From Sulfurospirillum sp964466465 (GTDB lineage Bacteria > Campylobacterota > Campylobacteria > Campylobacterales > Sulfurospirillaceae), in the NCBI GenBank assembly GCA_964466465.1, contig CAYXNJ010000007.1, forward strand, positions 3,229 through 67,228: 64,000 nt of DNA, in the 5' to 3' direction. Each line of letters begins with the position of its first letter. Position 1 is the first letter of the stretch. The notes under the pieces are model-generated. The model made no database searches and was not told the DNA's origin. It saw only the letters and a program-made list of their open reading frames with translations. The position numbers were made by a program, and so were the translations under genes. This document shows positions 26,265-35,222 of the stretch, one piece after another.

Positions 26265-27455
26265 TTGATACTTTACGATAAGAGTGGTCTGTTTCTGGGA
26301 ATGGGAAACCAAGAGTTGTACCTTTTAGGGTATGAGGACATGGAAGAGTTTCGTAATTATCACAATGATTTTGCTGATCTTTTCGTGAATAAACCTGGTT
26401 TTATCTTCAAATTCAAAAACTTCTCATGGATTGATTATGCCCAACATAGCGGCACACCCAACAAACGTGTTCTTATTCGTACCAAAAATGGAAAAGAGAT
26501 TGAAACATCTCTCAATATCAATGAAATATACCTTCAAAAAGAAATTAACGGTTCACCTCTTTTTTTTAGCGTTGAACTCAGTAACGCACCATTCAAACAT
26601 GATTTACCTATTTCAGTAAATAAACCACAAGGGTTAGAACCTAGCTTTGATACGCCACCTGCACCAATGATTTCTTCGTATGAAACTTCTTTTGAAGAAG
26701 ATGCTCCGTCATTCATTTCTTCATCAGAGCACGAAACAACACTTCCTTCAAATAAGACATCTTTTGAAGAAGATTATACATCGTCATTTACAGAACCATT
26801 ACCAACACCTATTTTACCAATAGAAGATGATGAACTGAATGATTTTAAAGTCACTCCATCAGCTCCTGTCAATGATGAAACATTCGATTTTAAACTTAAA
26901 TTTGATCATGCGATCTTAGAAGAACCTGCTCATAAAGAAATTGAAGTAGAAGAAGAAAATTCTCCAGCATCTTTAGAATATGAATCTATTGATCAAATTA
27001 AAATCAAAGATCTTGATTTTGTTGCCCCTCTTGAAAGCTATCCTGAAGATAAGGTTGAAGACCTTTTAGAAGACCCCACATTGCATGTTGAGGAACTAAA
27101 AGTTTCTTCAAATACACCTATTATAGTTCACGATGAAGAGTTTGATCTCTCAGAATGTGCCGAAGAATTGGGTCTAGACATTAGTACGTTAGCGCAAATT
27201 ATCGAGGAATATGTACACTCTCTTGATTTAACGATGCCAGCACTTGAAGAAGCAATTAATGTCAATAATCGAAGCCATGCTAAAGAAGAAATTTCTCATC
27301 TTAAAAGTGTTGCCCTTCATTTACAAATTTCATCACTCTTCCACCACTTTGAACATTTGGAAACCAGTTTAGAATTTGATACAAAAGAAGAGATTTTGCA
27401 TACCTTCCAAGCTCTTCAAAAAGCAGTTTTACACTTTAAAGAGAGTGTTCAATGA
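26265..27455 (+). CDS. PAS-like / HPt phosphotransfer protein
   Basis: A 396-aa cytoplasmic protein, TTG start with AAAGGATCG 4 bases upstream. Residues 1-110 look like a PAS-type fold (LYDKSGLFLGMGN...VLIRTKNGKEIETSL). Residues about 125-285 are an acidic, Pro/Ser-rich disordered linker with repeated SFEED motifs. Residues 290-396 form a four-helix HPt module with the phospho-accepting H345 in SHLKSVALHL. It heads an operon with a Sel1 protein, a hybrid kinase and a CheY-like regulator, so it likely relays phosphate from the kinase receiver. Overlaps the next gene by ATGA. No named family; HPt assignment is by pattern. Confidence 0.75.
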   Translation: MILYDKSGLFLGMGNQELYLLGYEDMEEFRNYHNDFADLFVNKPGFIFKFKNFSWIDYAQHSGTPNKRVLIRTKNGKEIETSLNINEIYLQKEINGSPLFFSVELSNAPFKHDLPISVNKPQGLEPSFDTPPAPMISSYETSFEEDAPSFISSSEHETTLPSNKTSFEEDYTSSFTEPLPTPILPIEDDELNDFKVTPSAPVNDETFDFKLKFDHAILEEPAHKEIEVEEENSPASLEYESIDQIKIKDLDFVAPLESYPEDKVEDLLEDPTLHVEELKVSSNTPIIVHDEEFDLSECAEELGLDISTLAQIIEEYVHSLDLTMPALEEAINVNNRSHAKEEISHLKSVALHLQISSLFHHFEHLETSLEFDTKEEILHTFQALQKAVLHFKESVQ

Positions 27456-27850
27456 AAAAAATTCTTTTAATAGTATGTTTACTTATTTCTTCTGCATTTG
27501 CAGACCATTTCCGTGATGCAATGTTAGCTTATAAAGCAGGCAATTATACTCAAGCTAAAGAGCTTTTTGAACTTTCTATTAAAAAAGAAAATGCTGTACA
27601 AGGCTATTTTTATCTTGGCAAAATGTATCTTTATGGTGAAGGGACAGAAGCCAATACTTCCCTTGCCATTCCTTATTTAGAACAAGCGGTGATGAAAGGC
27701 AACATAAAAGCAAAATGTTATCTTGCTGAAGCCTATCTCAAAAATAAAATTAAACATGATGATGCAATTTTACTTCTGAATCAAGGAGCGAAAGAAAGCA
27801 TGACATGTAAAGATATAGCTTCTGCTTACAATATACAATTAAACAGTTAA
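27452..27850 (+). CDS. Secreted Sel1-repeat protein
   Basis: A 132-aa protein with a signal peptide (MKKILLIVCLLISSAFA) and two to three Sel1/TPR-like repeats (AMLAYKAGNYTQAKELFELS, YFYLGKMYLYGEGTEANTSL, AKCYLAEAYLKNKI). Such proteins act as periplasmic or surface protein-binding scaffolds. Coupled by ATGA to the HPt gene and 15 bases before the hybrid kinase, so it may interact with the kinase's periplasmic domain. One internal cysteine pair-like C (KAKCYL, MTCKD) could form a disulfide, as in Helicobacter cysteine-rich Sel1 proteins. Confidence 0.85.
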   Translation: MKKILLIVCLLISSAFADHFRDAMLAYKAGNYTQAKELFELSIKKENAVQGYFYLGKMYLYGEGTEANTSLAIPYLEQAVMKGNIKAKCYLAEAYLKNKIKHDDAILLLNQGAKESMTCKDIASAYNIQLNS

Positions 27851-27865
27851 TAAAGGACATCGACC

Positions 27866-30800
27866 ATGAAATTAACGACCCAGCATACTCTTAGACTCAT
27901 TAGTCAGTATCCTCTGATTATTCTCTTTATTTTTTCCAGTTATTTTCTTTTTTTATCCTATACCCAATTTGATACAACGCTGACACTGAAAAATAAAATA
28001 GAAAGTACAAAAGTTTTAAGCGCACTCTCCATTGAACTTGCAAAAGAGAGGGGACTTAGTGCCTCATACCTTTCCAGTCAAGGAAGTATTGCCAAGGAAG
28101 CACTACAAGAACAACGTGCCAATGTTAATAAAGCAATTAAAGAGTTTCATGATTTTTATCAAACCCATGAAGTAACAGCTAATATCAAAAATATTATTAC
28201 CTATATCACTAAGATTGTAGAAATGCGTCAAGCGGTTGATAGCTTTGCGATTGATTTTAATAAAATGTTCTTTGATTACTACAGTCAGATTAATACGCAT
28301 CTTTTAAAAGAACTTGAAACTATTGGTACCATCAATACAAACTCCAACATCTCAAACCTAACCTACTCACTCGTTTCACTGTATAAAAATATTGAATATT
28401 TAGGACAAGAACGTGGATTTGTATCAAAAATTCTAAGTCAATATGTCCCTTTTAGCCCGAAAGATCTTGAAATTTGGATTAATATTTTCGGTGTTTCCAA
28501 TATTTTTGATCACAGCACCATTAATGATCAAAAAACAAAAGCTCAAATCGAAAACCTTTACAAACTTCCTGAAAATATGAAATTGGAAGAAGAAATCACT
28601 CAAGTAAAAGCTGAACTTATTACTGCGGCACAAAGTGGTGAATATTTGATTGACCCAACTCTATGGTTTGGTCTTTTAACAAAAAAAATTGATATTCTTG
28701 ATAAATCAGCACAAATTATTAAAGTATCTTTACATGAAGAAGAACAACGTTATGACACACAAAACATGGGTCAACTTATTGGAGCAGGTTTAACATGGGT
28801 CATTTCTATTATTCTTATGTTTTTAGGATTTGGACTCTCAGGTCAATTTAGGAAGAACGTTCAAGGACTTGAAAACATCTTTACACGTGTTGAAGAACTT
28901 GCTGAAACAAAAGAAAAAGTTGATTTTAATACCGCAGAAGGTATGAACGTTGCCTATACTATTATTGATAAAGCCATTGAAAACATTGCCAAAGAAAAAC
29001 AAAATGCAGAAGAAGCAAGTGCTGCAAAAAGTATTTTCCTTGCCAACATGTCCCATGAAATTCGTACACCACTCAATGGTATTATTGGATTTACAGAGCT
29101 TCTCAAAAATTCAGACCTCGATGATGAAAAACGTGAATTCGTAGATGTTATTGAAAAAAGTTCTGAAAACCTTTTAGCGATTATCAATAATATCCTTGAC
29201 CTTTCAAAAGTAGAAAGTAATAAAATCGAAATCGATGAAATTCTTTTCTCACCTATCGATGAATTTGAAAATGCGGTGGAAGTGTATGGACCAAAAGCAT
29301 CTGAGAAAAATATTCAACTCTCTTTATACATTGATCCAAGTTTACACAATTATCTCAAAGGTGATGCCGTTAAGATTAAAGAAGTCTTGATTAACTTAAT
29401 GAGTAATGCCGTTAAATTTACACCAAATAACGGTCAAATTACTGTTGAAATCAAACGCCTCAACAATGCTCCACTGGATAAAGCACGTGTACTTTTTAGT
29501 GTTCAAGACTCTGGTATTGGTATTCATCAAGATAAAATTGAAGGTATTTTTGATGCCTTTAATCAAGCAGATTCAACCATTACGCGTAAATTTGGAGGAA
29601 CGGGACTCGGTCTTACTATTTCTTCAAAATATATTGCTCTTATGGGCAGTAGATTAGAAGTAGAGAGCGAGGAAGGTAAAGGAAGTCGCTTCTTCTTTGT
29701 TTTAGATCTTGTAGAATCAACAGCAAGTGGCACTGACTACAAGGACCACTTTAGTGATTTTAACTGTGCAATTTATTCACCTCTTAATAGTGCAAAAGCA
29801 CATACTGAATTTATGTATGACTACTTTACCTATTTTGGTGCACACGCAAAATACTATACCGATTTCCCTTCGCTTAAAAATCTTATTTTTAAAGCAGGTA
29901 GCAACATCATCGTTGCAGACTACAACAACCTTACAAAAGAAGAACTTGAAGAGTATAAAAAGATCAAACTACCTATTATTTTGATCTTTAAATCTTCACA
30001 ACAGTCTAAGTTCAATGAATACAATACAAAATATATTACTCCAATTTATGAACCAGTCAATGTCTCCAAATTGGTAAAAGCGTTAGAAGCTAAGCGTGAA
30101 TTTTTACCTGCTAAGGAGGATCGTATTGAACCTCAGCCTATTCAAAAAGCAACTTTTGGTAAAAAATTTAAAGCAAATGTACTTGTAGCTGAAGATAATG
30201 AAATCAATCAAAAACTGATTCGTAGAACCCTAGAAGATTTAGGGCTTAATATCACCATCGTTCCGAATGGACTTCAAGCGCTTGAACGCCGTAGAAGTGA
30301 AAACTTTGATATGATCTTTATGGATATTGCAATGCCTGTTATGGATGGTATTGAAGCAACGCATAAAATTTTAGAATATGAAGAGAAAAATCATCTACCT
30401 CACATCCCTATTGTAGCCATCACTGCCAATGCACTTAAAGGAGATCGTGAGCGCTTTATGAAAGAGGGACTTGATGAATACATCACTAAGCCAATCAAAA
30501 AAGACAGTATCATCAGCATTCTCAATCTCTTCATTCAAGATAAAATTGACTACGCAGCACAAGAAGAAGAATTAGAGATAAAACCTGCCGCGACGATGGT
30601 GCCTCCAACGGTTCAAACTTTTGAAGAAGAGCCTACCCCTGCCCTTATTACTAGTGAAGAAGAAACATCTCATAGTGACCTATCCGTCAATAAAGAAGAA
30701 ATAAACCTTACACCAGATTCTATAGATGTTCTCGATGTGCTTGTATTGAAAAAAAGCCCTATTGAAACTAAAATTTTCACCAGTGTTTTGAGTAAAATGT

Positions 30801-31087
30801 GTGAAAATGTTGAAGCAGCTACGTCATATAATGACCTCAAACAAAAAATTGAATCAAAGCATTATAAAATTGTTTTATTTGATAAAGAGATGCTCCTAGA
30901 AGATGCTGAAACATTTTTAGAATGGATTCTTTCGATAGAGAAACGTCAACACGTTGGAAAAATCAGCACCATTATGTTTATTGATCCAAAAGATAAAAAT
31001 CAAAATACCGCTATTGCCTTTGATGCAATATTACCGAACCAAATTAGTAAGAAAGATCTTGAACTCTTGATTCACAAGTTTATTTAA
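27866..31087 (+). CDS. NIT-domain hybrid sensor histidine kinase
   Basis: A 1073-aa membrane kinase. TM1 (about 12-30), a periplasmic NIT domain (about 45-300) with ELAKERGLSASYLSSQG and YLGQERGFVSKIL, TM2 (about 312-330), a linker, HisKA with H397 (MSHEIRTPLNG), and HATPase (about 490-615: LMSNAVKFT, GTGLGLTIS). Three receiver-like modules follow: a degenerate one (about 625-745), a canonical one with D820 (MDIAMPVMDG) and an ITKPIKK lysine, and a C-terminal degenerate one (about 953-1073). NIT domains sense nitrate/nitrite in characterised proteins; ligand here is unknown. Partners are encoded on both sides. Confidence 0.9.
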   Translation: MKLTTQHTLRLISQYPLIILFIFSSYFLFLSYTQFDTTLTLKNKIESTKVLSALSIELAKERGLSASYLSSQGSIAKEALQEQRANVNKAIKEFHDFYQTHEVTANIKNIITYITKIVEMRQAVDSFAIDFNKMFFDYYSQINTHLLKELETIGTINTNSNISNLTYSLVSLYKNIEYLGQERGFVSKILSQYVPFSPKDLEIWINIFGVSNIFDHSTINDQKTKAQIENLYKLPENMKLEEEITQVKAELITAAQSGEYLIDPTLWFGLLTKKIDILDKSAQIIKVSLHEEEQRYDTQNMGQLIGAGLTWVISIILMFLGFGLSGQFRKNVQGLENIFTRVEELAETKEKVDFNTAEGMNVAYTIIDKAIENIAKEKQNAEEASAAKSIFLANMSHEIRTPLNGIIGFTELLKNSDLDDEKREFVDVIEKSSENLLAIINNILDLSKVESNKIEIDEILFSPIDEFENAVEVYGPKASEKNIQLSLYIDPSLHNYLKGDAVKIKEVLINLMSNAVKFTPNNGQITVEIKRLNNAPLDKARVLFSVQDSGIGIHQDKIEGIFDAFNQADSTITRKFGGTGLGLTISSKYIALMGSRLEVESEEGKGSRFFFVLDLVESTASGTDYKDHFSDFNCAIYSPLNSAKAHTEFMYDYFTYFGAHAKYYTDFPSLKNLIFKAGSNIIVADYNNLTKEELEEYKKIKLPIILIFKSSQQSKFNEYNTKYITPIYEPVNVSKLVKALEAKREFLPAKEDRIEPQPIQKATFGKKFKANVLVAEDNEINQKLIRRTLEDLGLNITIVPNGLQALERRRSENFDMIFMDIAMPVMDGIEATHKILEYEEKNHLPHIPIVAITANALKGDRERFMKEGLDEYITKPIKKDSIISILNLFIQDKIDYAAQEEELEIKPAATMVPPTVQTFEEEPTPALITSEEETSHSDLSVNKEEINLTPDSIDVLDVLVLKKSPIETKIFTSVLSKMCENVEAATSYNDLKQKIESKHYKIVLFDKEMLLEDAETFLEWILSIEKRQHVGKISTIMFIDPKDKNQNTAIAFDAILPNQISKKDLELLIHKFI

Positions 31088-31098
31088 AAGGCTGAAAT

Positions 31099-31479
31099 AT
31101 GGAAAAAAAGTTGAAAATTCTAGCCGTTGATGATGACTTTATCAATCTTAAATTGATTAGCTCCATGCTACGAAAAAATGAAAAAGTTGGCATCATTATT
31201 GAAGCAACCAATGGACTTGATGCAATCAATCTGTTAAACACTCAAGGAGATTTTGATCTGGTACTACTGGATATTAAGATGCCTGTGATGGATGGTATTG
31301 AGTTTCTCACCAATATTCAATCCATGGGTGAATTTAAAAAATTACCTGTCATTGTTTTAACAACAGATGAAACTCGTAAACATGAAGCATTTGATCATGG
31401 AGCTTTTGATTTTTTAGTAAAACCTATACGCGAGCATGATTTAAGTAGTAAAATAGCAAAAGTTGCTGATCTTTTTTGA
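31099..31479 (+). CDS. Single-domain CheY-like response regulator
   Basis: A 126-aa receiver without output domain: acidic DDD (11-13), phospho-acceptor D58 (LVLLDIKMPVMDG), switch T (VLTTDE) and lysine (FLVKPIREHD). Starts 11 bases after the hybrid kinase. With the HPt protein it completes a four-step relay that lacks any DNA-binding output, pointing to control by protein contact. Its stop codon touches that of convergent hisG. Confidence 0.92.
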   Translation: MEKKLKILAVDDDFINLKLISSMLRKNEKVGIIIEATNGLDAINLLNTQGDFDLVLLDIKMPVMDGIEFLTNIQSMGEFKKLPVIVLTTDETRKHEAFDHGAFDFLVKPIREHDLSSKIAKVADLF

Positions 31480-31487
31480 TCAGCAAC
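31462..31487. terminator. Palindrome across convergent stop codons
   Basis: GTTGCTGATC, six T, GATCAGCAAC: a perfect 10-bp inverted repeat holding the stop codons of the CheY-like gene and hisG. It could be a shared bidirectional terminator, but neither strand has a U tract after the stem. Confidence 0.45.
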
Positions 31488-32100
31488 CTCGTTGAATAAC
31501 CTCATTAATTTTATAATATAACGACGTAATCTCTTCTTTTTTCTCAATAAAACTGTTTTTGTTTGCAATCAAATATGCTGATGAATCTAAAATGGTTTCC
31601 ACTACTTTAAGACCATTTTGTTTCATAGTGCTACCTGTTTCAACAATATCTACAATGACATCTGAAAGTCCTACAAGTGGCGCTAATTCAATAGAACCAT
31701 ACAACTTGATTATATCTACAGCCATTGCCTTTTTAGAGAAATATTTTTGGGCAATATTGGTCATCTTCGTAGCAACCTTGAGTTCAGGAGCGCTATAATC
31801 AATCTCCTTCCCCTCTTGTATTCCTACGCATACCTTACATTTTCCAATACCTAAATCAAGTAAACGAAGCAAATCTTCATCTTTTTCTTCCAATACATCT
31901 AATCCCACAACGCCAATATCTGCAGATTGGTGTAAAACGTATGCAGGAACATCCTGATTACGTACAAGTAAAAAACGAAAACCATCCGCTTCTAAAATTA
32001 ACTTCCTATCATCAAAACGAAAAGCCGTTCCAAAAATTTTTTCAAAAATTTCTAAAGTCTCTTCTGCAATTCTGCCTTTTGGCAATGCTACTGTTAACAT
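31480..32100 (-). CDS. hisG: ATP phosphoribosyltransferase, short form
   Basis: A 206-aa catalytic enzyme for the first step of histidine synthesis (ATP + PRPP). ALPKGRIAEETLEIF at the N-terminus, SADIGVVGLDVL and VGLSDVIVDIVETGSTMKQNGL, the PRPP-binding region, are seen. The C-terminal regulatory ACT-like domain of long HisG is absent, so a HisZ partner is expected; none is in the window. The downstream side of a coaX-headed run, separated by a 105-base spacer. Confidence 0.96.
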   Translation of the reverse strand: MLTVALPKGRIAEETLEIFEKIFGTAFRFDDRKLILEADGFRFLLVRNQDVPAYVLHQSADIGVVGLDVLEEKDEDLLRLLDLGIGKCKVCVGIQEGKEIDYSAPELKVATKMTNIAQKYFSKKAMAVDIIKLYGSIELAPLVGLSDVIVDIVETGSTMKQNGLKVVETILDSSAYLIANKNSFIEKKEEITSLYYKINEVIQRGC

Positions 32101-32130
32101 TTTATCCCTTTGCTATTATTTTATCACGGT

Positions 32131-32196
32131 TTTTAGGCAAAGCCTAAAAGCCTACGCTCAGCCGCTGTGGCGCTAAAGCTTGCCTCTGGTGAGGCA
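32131..32196. repeat. Clustered hairpins between coaX and hisG
   Basis: TTTTAGGC-AAA-GCCTAAAA (32131-32149, perfect 8-bp), an imperfect AGCC/GGCGCT stem in the middle, and TGCCTC-TGGT-GAGGCA (32181-32196, perfect 6-bp). The stretch is more GC-rich than other spacers. It may combine a terminator for coaX with a REP-like palindromic element. Only one copy was noticed in the window. Confidence 0.4.
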
Positions 32197-32205
32197 GAAA
32201 TTCTA

Positions 32206-32829
32206 CTATTCTAAATGTGTTTCTTTAATTGTTTTTAGCATTCCTCTAAAAATAAGCGTTCGATCAAAAATTGCATTATTAAAAAATTTAGAGAAAAACT
32301 TTCCATCCCCGCCTAAGAAGAAAATACGTTTGTCTTTGCATGTCGTTTCTAAAAGCATCAAAATTGACTTAACAACCCCATAAGAAATTGCATCGTTTGT
32401 TTTTTGAGGCAACGCATCCAAAGCAATACTAGGATTTATAGGTAAACTAAGACGTGGGGAAATGGAAGCATAACACTTTTCATAGGCGGCAAGTCCTGGC
32501 AAGATAAAACCGCCTAAGTGCATTCCTCCTGACATAATATCTACTGTTATTGCACTTCCTGCATCAACAATCATTCCATCTTCAATCGTGCAGCATGCTG
32601 CAATGCGATCAATCCCCATACCTTGATAAATCGTGTCAAACTCAAAGTACGGTTCTAAATCAATAAAGTTTGATTTACCTTGTAACCAATTTTTTAGAGC
32701 ATCATGAACACAAATATAATATACCGTCTCTTTGGTGGTAAACTCTTTAAATTGTTTATGAGATAAACTCCATATTCTACCATCTTGATAAAAATCGGCA
32801 TTTGAATTACCAATATCACATAAAATCAT
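32206..32829 (-). CDS. coaX: Type III pantothenate kinase
   Basis: A 207-aa enzyme for the first step of CoA synthesis, from the ATG at 32829 (GAAGG 6 bases upstream; the longer frame to 32853 lies inside the previous gene). ASKHA-fold motifs: the phosphate loop DIGNSNADFY, YQGMGIDRIAAC, IVDAGSAITVD and GGDGKFFSKF. Type III kinases are CoA-insensitive and need a monovalent cation. It overlaps the hypothetical upstream gene by 14 bases. Same order as in Campylobacter. Confidence 0.94.
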   Translation of the reverse strand: MILCDIGNSNADFYQDGRIWSLSHKQFKEFTTKETVYYICVHDALKNWLQGKSNFIDLEPYFEFDTIYQGMGIDRIAACCTIEDGMIVDAGSAITVDIMSGGMHLGGFILPGLAAYEKCYASISPRLSLPINPSIALDALPQKTNDAISYGVVKSILMLLETTCKDKRIFFLGGDGKFFSKFFNNAIFDRTLIFRGMLKTIKETHLE

Positions 32830-33151
32830 TATAAACCTTCCAACCATTTTCATTAAGAACTAGAGCTGCCTTAGAGCACAAAGGTGCATTTATGAGTAAA
32901 TGTTTATACTTATACGCATGTTCAGCATGGTGTTCCATAGTCTTAGAAAGATCAACGACTTCAGCGACGTGTTTTTGTAAAAATCGACTTTTTTGATCCA
33001 TTCGAAAGATCAGATGGTAAAAAGATTTTTGATCAACCCCGCTAAAAATAGCGAGCTTTTTGCGAGTTTGAAGGATTTTGGGATCCACCATATCCAGAGA
33101 TGTAAAAACGACCTGCTTATTATGACAAATACGCTCTAACATCTCCTTCAT
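32816..33151 (-). CDS. Conserved hypothetical protein upstream of coaX
   Basis: About 111 aa from the ATG at 33151; a TTG at 33169 and an ATG at 33142 are other options and the start is uncertain. Charged, soluble, with CHNKQVVFTSLDMVDPKIL, a helical His-rich middle (SKTMEHHAEHAYKYKHLL) and a C-terminal NENGWKVYNDFM. I do not recognise a family. A gene of similar size occupies this place in Campylobacter jejuni, so it is conserved by position. Confidence 0.75.
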   Translation of the reverse strand: MKEMLERICHNKQVVFTSLDMVDPKILQTRKKLAIFSGVDQKSFYHLIFRMDQKSRFLQKHVAEVVDLSKTMEHHAEHAYKYKHLLINAPLCSKAALVLNENGWKVYNDFM

Positions 33152-33172
33152 GATGATAACACAACCCAATAC

Positions 33173-34183
33173 CTATTTTTTGCGATTGAGTTTAAAGAAA
33201 TTGTTTTTATAATAAAGTGCGTCACCTGTTGTAAAAACGTGACTTTCAATTTCATCTGGAAGTTTATAAACATTGGTTGAGACCAAATCTAAATCCGTTG
33301 CAATGACATAACCACCTTTTTCAATCATGTAAACAAAGTCCCCATAAATGGTGCCTGCAAATGTCGCAAATGGAAATTTACGCTCTTTTAACTTTTGAAG
33401 ATCAGCATCTGCCAAAATAACACGTCCATCTTTAGTGAAAACAAAAATACGATTTTCAAGAACAATCACATCTTTGACATCTGTTTCTAAAAAATGAATT
33501 GATTTTGGACTAATAGAAACTACTTTACTTTTTGTCGCTGCAACTAAACGGTCACCCAAAACTTGGAGATAAATGATATTGCCGAAAAACTTCTCATTGC
33601 TTACTACAACATCACGAATTGGTTTTTTTGTTTGCTCATCTACAATGACTAACTTACCATCTAACGTTGGGAAAACAATCAAATCACCTAAAAAATAAGG
33701 TGAAGCGATACGTGAGTCAAGTACATACACATTATCTTGTTTAATACGCATCAAATCTTTACCATCGTTGATATCAATCAGTACTAATTCATTGGAACCT
33801 AGTACCAATGCTAAGAGGTTATTTTTAAGAGATGCGGAGGCTACAGAAACACTACACTCTTTTGAAAAAAGTACTTTTTTGTTTGCATCTACAATTTGTA
33901 AAGCACCACACTTAGATGCAGCAACATAACGTCCTTTATCTTCTGCAAGATACACAAATCCGTCAGATAGAAGAACATTAGTAAGACCTTTTTTGGTAAT
34001 CACTTGACCATTGGACAATGTTGCTCCATCTCTTACAGCATCAACTATCGTTCCAGGTAAAGAGCCATCATAACTTACCTTGCCAGAAAGCGCCTCTGGT
34101 TCAAAATATTGGCGTTTTGTACCACAGCCACTGACAACCAACAATAAAGCCAAAAGTGAAAAAACAATTTTTGCGTATCTCAT
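33173..34183 (-). CDS. BamB-like PQQ-propeller lipoprotein
   Basis: A 336-aa lipoprotein: signal peptide with lipobox VVSGC (Cys at about 20), followed by repeated beta-propeller blades (for example SDGFVYLAEDKGRYVAAS, LIVFPTLDGKLVIVDEQTKK, RIFVFTKDGRVILADAD). This looks like BamB, the scaffold lipoprotein of the outer-membrane BAM complex. The preceding YfgM-like gene supports this since yfgM-bamB pairs are widespread. Its ATG overlaps that gene's stop (TAATG). Confidence 0.72.
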   Translation of the reverse strand: MRYAKIVFSLLALLLVVSGCGTKRQYFEPEALSGKVSYDGSLPGTIVDAVRDGATLSNGQVITKKGLTNVLLSDGFVYLAEDKGRYVAASKCGALQIVDANKKVLFSKECSVSVASASLKNNLLALVLGSNELVLIDINDGKDLMRIKQDNVYVLDSRIASPYFLGDLIVFPTLDGKLVIVDEQTKKPIRDVVVSNEKFFGNIIYLQVLGDRLVAATKSKVVSISPKSIHFLETDVKDVIVLENRIFVFTKDGRVILADADLQKLKERKFPFATFAGTIYGDFVYMIEKGGYVIATDLDLVSTNVYKLPDEIESHVFTTGDALYYKNNFFKLNRKK

Positions 34184-34764
34184 TATTTTAAACCTTGATA
34201 GTGTTCTAGATTTTTTGCAATCTGTTTAAGTGGAGAACTCGTCTCAATCTGAGCAAATTTCAACCGCGCCTCTTCTACTTTCTTCTCTTTGAGCAATTCA
34301 TATCCCTCTTGAAGCAGTACCATACCAGAAAGTAACTCTCCTTTAGGTGCTTTATTGGCATCAAGTTGTGAGAGTTGATACGTTGCCAAATCTGCTAAGA
34401 TAGGATTGTCTTTTGAAAGGGATACTTGAGTTAATGCTTCAACATCACCTTTAGCCAATGCTGTTTCAAAGACATACATTGCATAAAGCTTTGGATTTTT
34501 TGATTTAAGTGTTTCAAGTGCAACAGTATTATTCGCATCTTGTAAAAGTACTTGATATGCTGCATTTGAATCTTTTAAACGCTGATTTACCATAACATCA
34601 TTGATAGCATATCCACCTGCACCTAAAGCCAAAAGCACTAATGCGGAAATGATATACTTCTTATTACGTTTAAAGAAGCGCTCACCTTTGATCATTCCTT
34701 CTAAGAACTGCTCTTCAGTACTAATCTCTTCTTTCACCGCTTTAATATTCTCTTTAAGTCCCAA
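34183..34764 (-). CDS. YfgM-like membrane-anchored TPR protein
   Basis: A 193-aa protein: a charged cytosolic N-terminus, one transmembrane helix (about 37-55, YIISALVLLALGAGGYAI) and a periplasmic helical TPR-like part (AAYQVLLQDANNTVALETLK...LLKEKKVEEARLKFAQI). This matches the YfgM layout, a SecYEG-associated chaperone adaptor. First gene of the minus run yfgM-bamB-hypothetical-coaX-hisG and divergent from gatC. Confidence 0.72.
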   Translation of the reverse strand: MGLKENIKAVKEEISTEEQFLEGMIKGERFFKRNKKYIISALVLLALGAGGYAINDVMVNQRLKDSNAAYQVLLQDANNTVALETLKSKNPKLYAMYVFETALAKGDVEALTQVSLSKDNPILADLATYQLSQLDANKAPKGELLSGMVLLQEGYELLKEKKVEEARLKFAQIETSSPLKQIAKNLEHYQGLK

Positions 34765-34868
34765 ACACTATCCTTAATAAGCGATTTTTGAAAAACATGA
34801 CAAAGTTTATCACAAGAAATATAAAAAGCCACTAATGTGATTTCAGTATGCACCAAAAGAGAATTCGC

Positions 34869-34874
34869 TATAAT
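34869..34874 (+). promoter_or_regulatory. -10 box upstream of gatC
   Basis: CGCTATAAT gives a perfect TATAAT 34 bases before the gatC GTG. It could drive the long gatC-to-acyl-CoA-ligase run, including fur; in C. jejuni fur is likewise read from promoters well upstream. Confidence 0.55.
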
Positions 34875-34907
34875 TAATTTTTAAAAAGTAATGAAGGATT
34901 TAAAGCC

Positions 34908-35198
34908 GTGAAAATAGATAATGACCTGCTCCAGAAACTAGAAAGACTCTCTTCTGTAAAAATAAGTGACGAAAAAAGAGAAGGTGTGATCAATCAGTTG
35001 AGTGAAATTGTCTCTTTTGTCGAAAATCTCAATGAACTTAATCTTGAAGATGAAGAAGCAACCTTCACTACCCTTAATGGCGGTACGCCATTTAGAGAAG
35101 ATACTCCTCGTGTCAATAATGACATTATTAAAACTATTTTAAAGCATGCGCCGCAAAGTGAAAATGGTTTTTTTGTTGTTCCAAAAATTATCGAATAA
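34908..35198 (+). CDS. gatC: Aspartyl/glutamyl-tRNA amidotransferase subunit C
   Basis: A 96-aa subunit stabilising GatA in GatCAB, which amidates misacylated Glu-tRNA(Gln) and Asp-tRNA(Asn). Typical: LLQKLERLSSVKISDEKRE...QLSEIVSFVENLNEL and the C-terminal TPFREDTP. GTG start with GAAGGAT about 9 bases upstream. gatA and gatB are not nearby, as usual for this phylum. Confidence 0.92.
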   Translation: MKIDNDLLQKLERLSSVKISDEKREGVINQLSEIVSFVENLNELNLEDEEATFTTLNGGTPFREDTPRVNNDIIKTILKHAPQSENGFFVVPKIIE

Positions 35199-35222
35199 GC
35201 CCTATATATAAGGAAAAAGATT

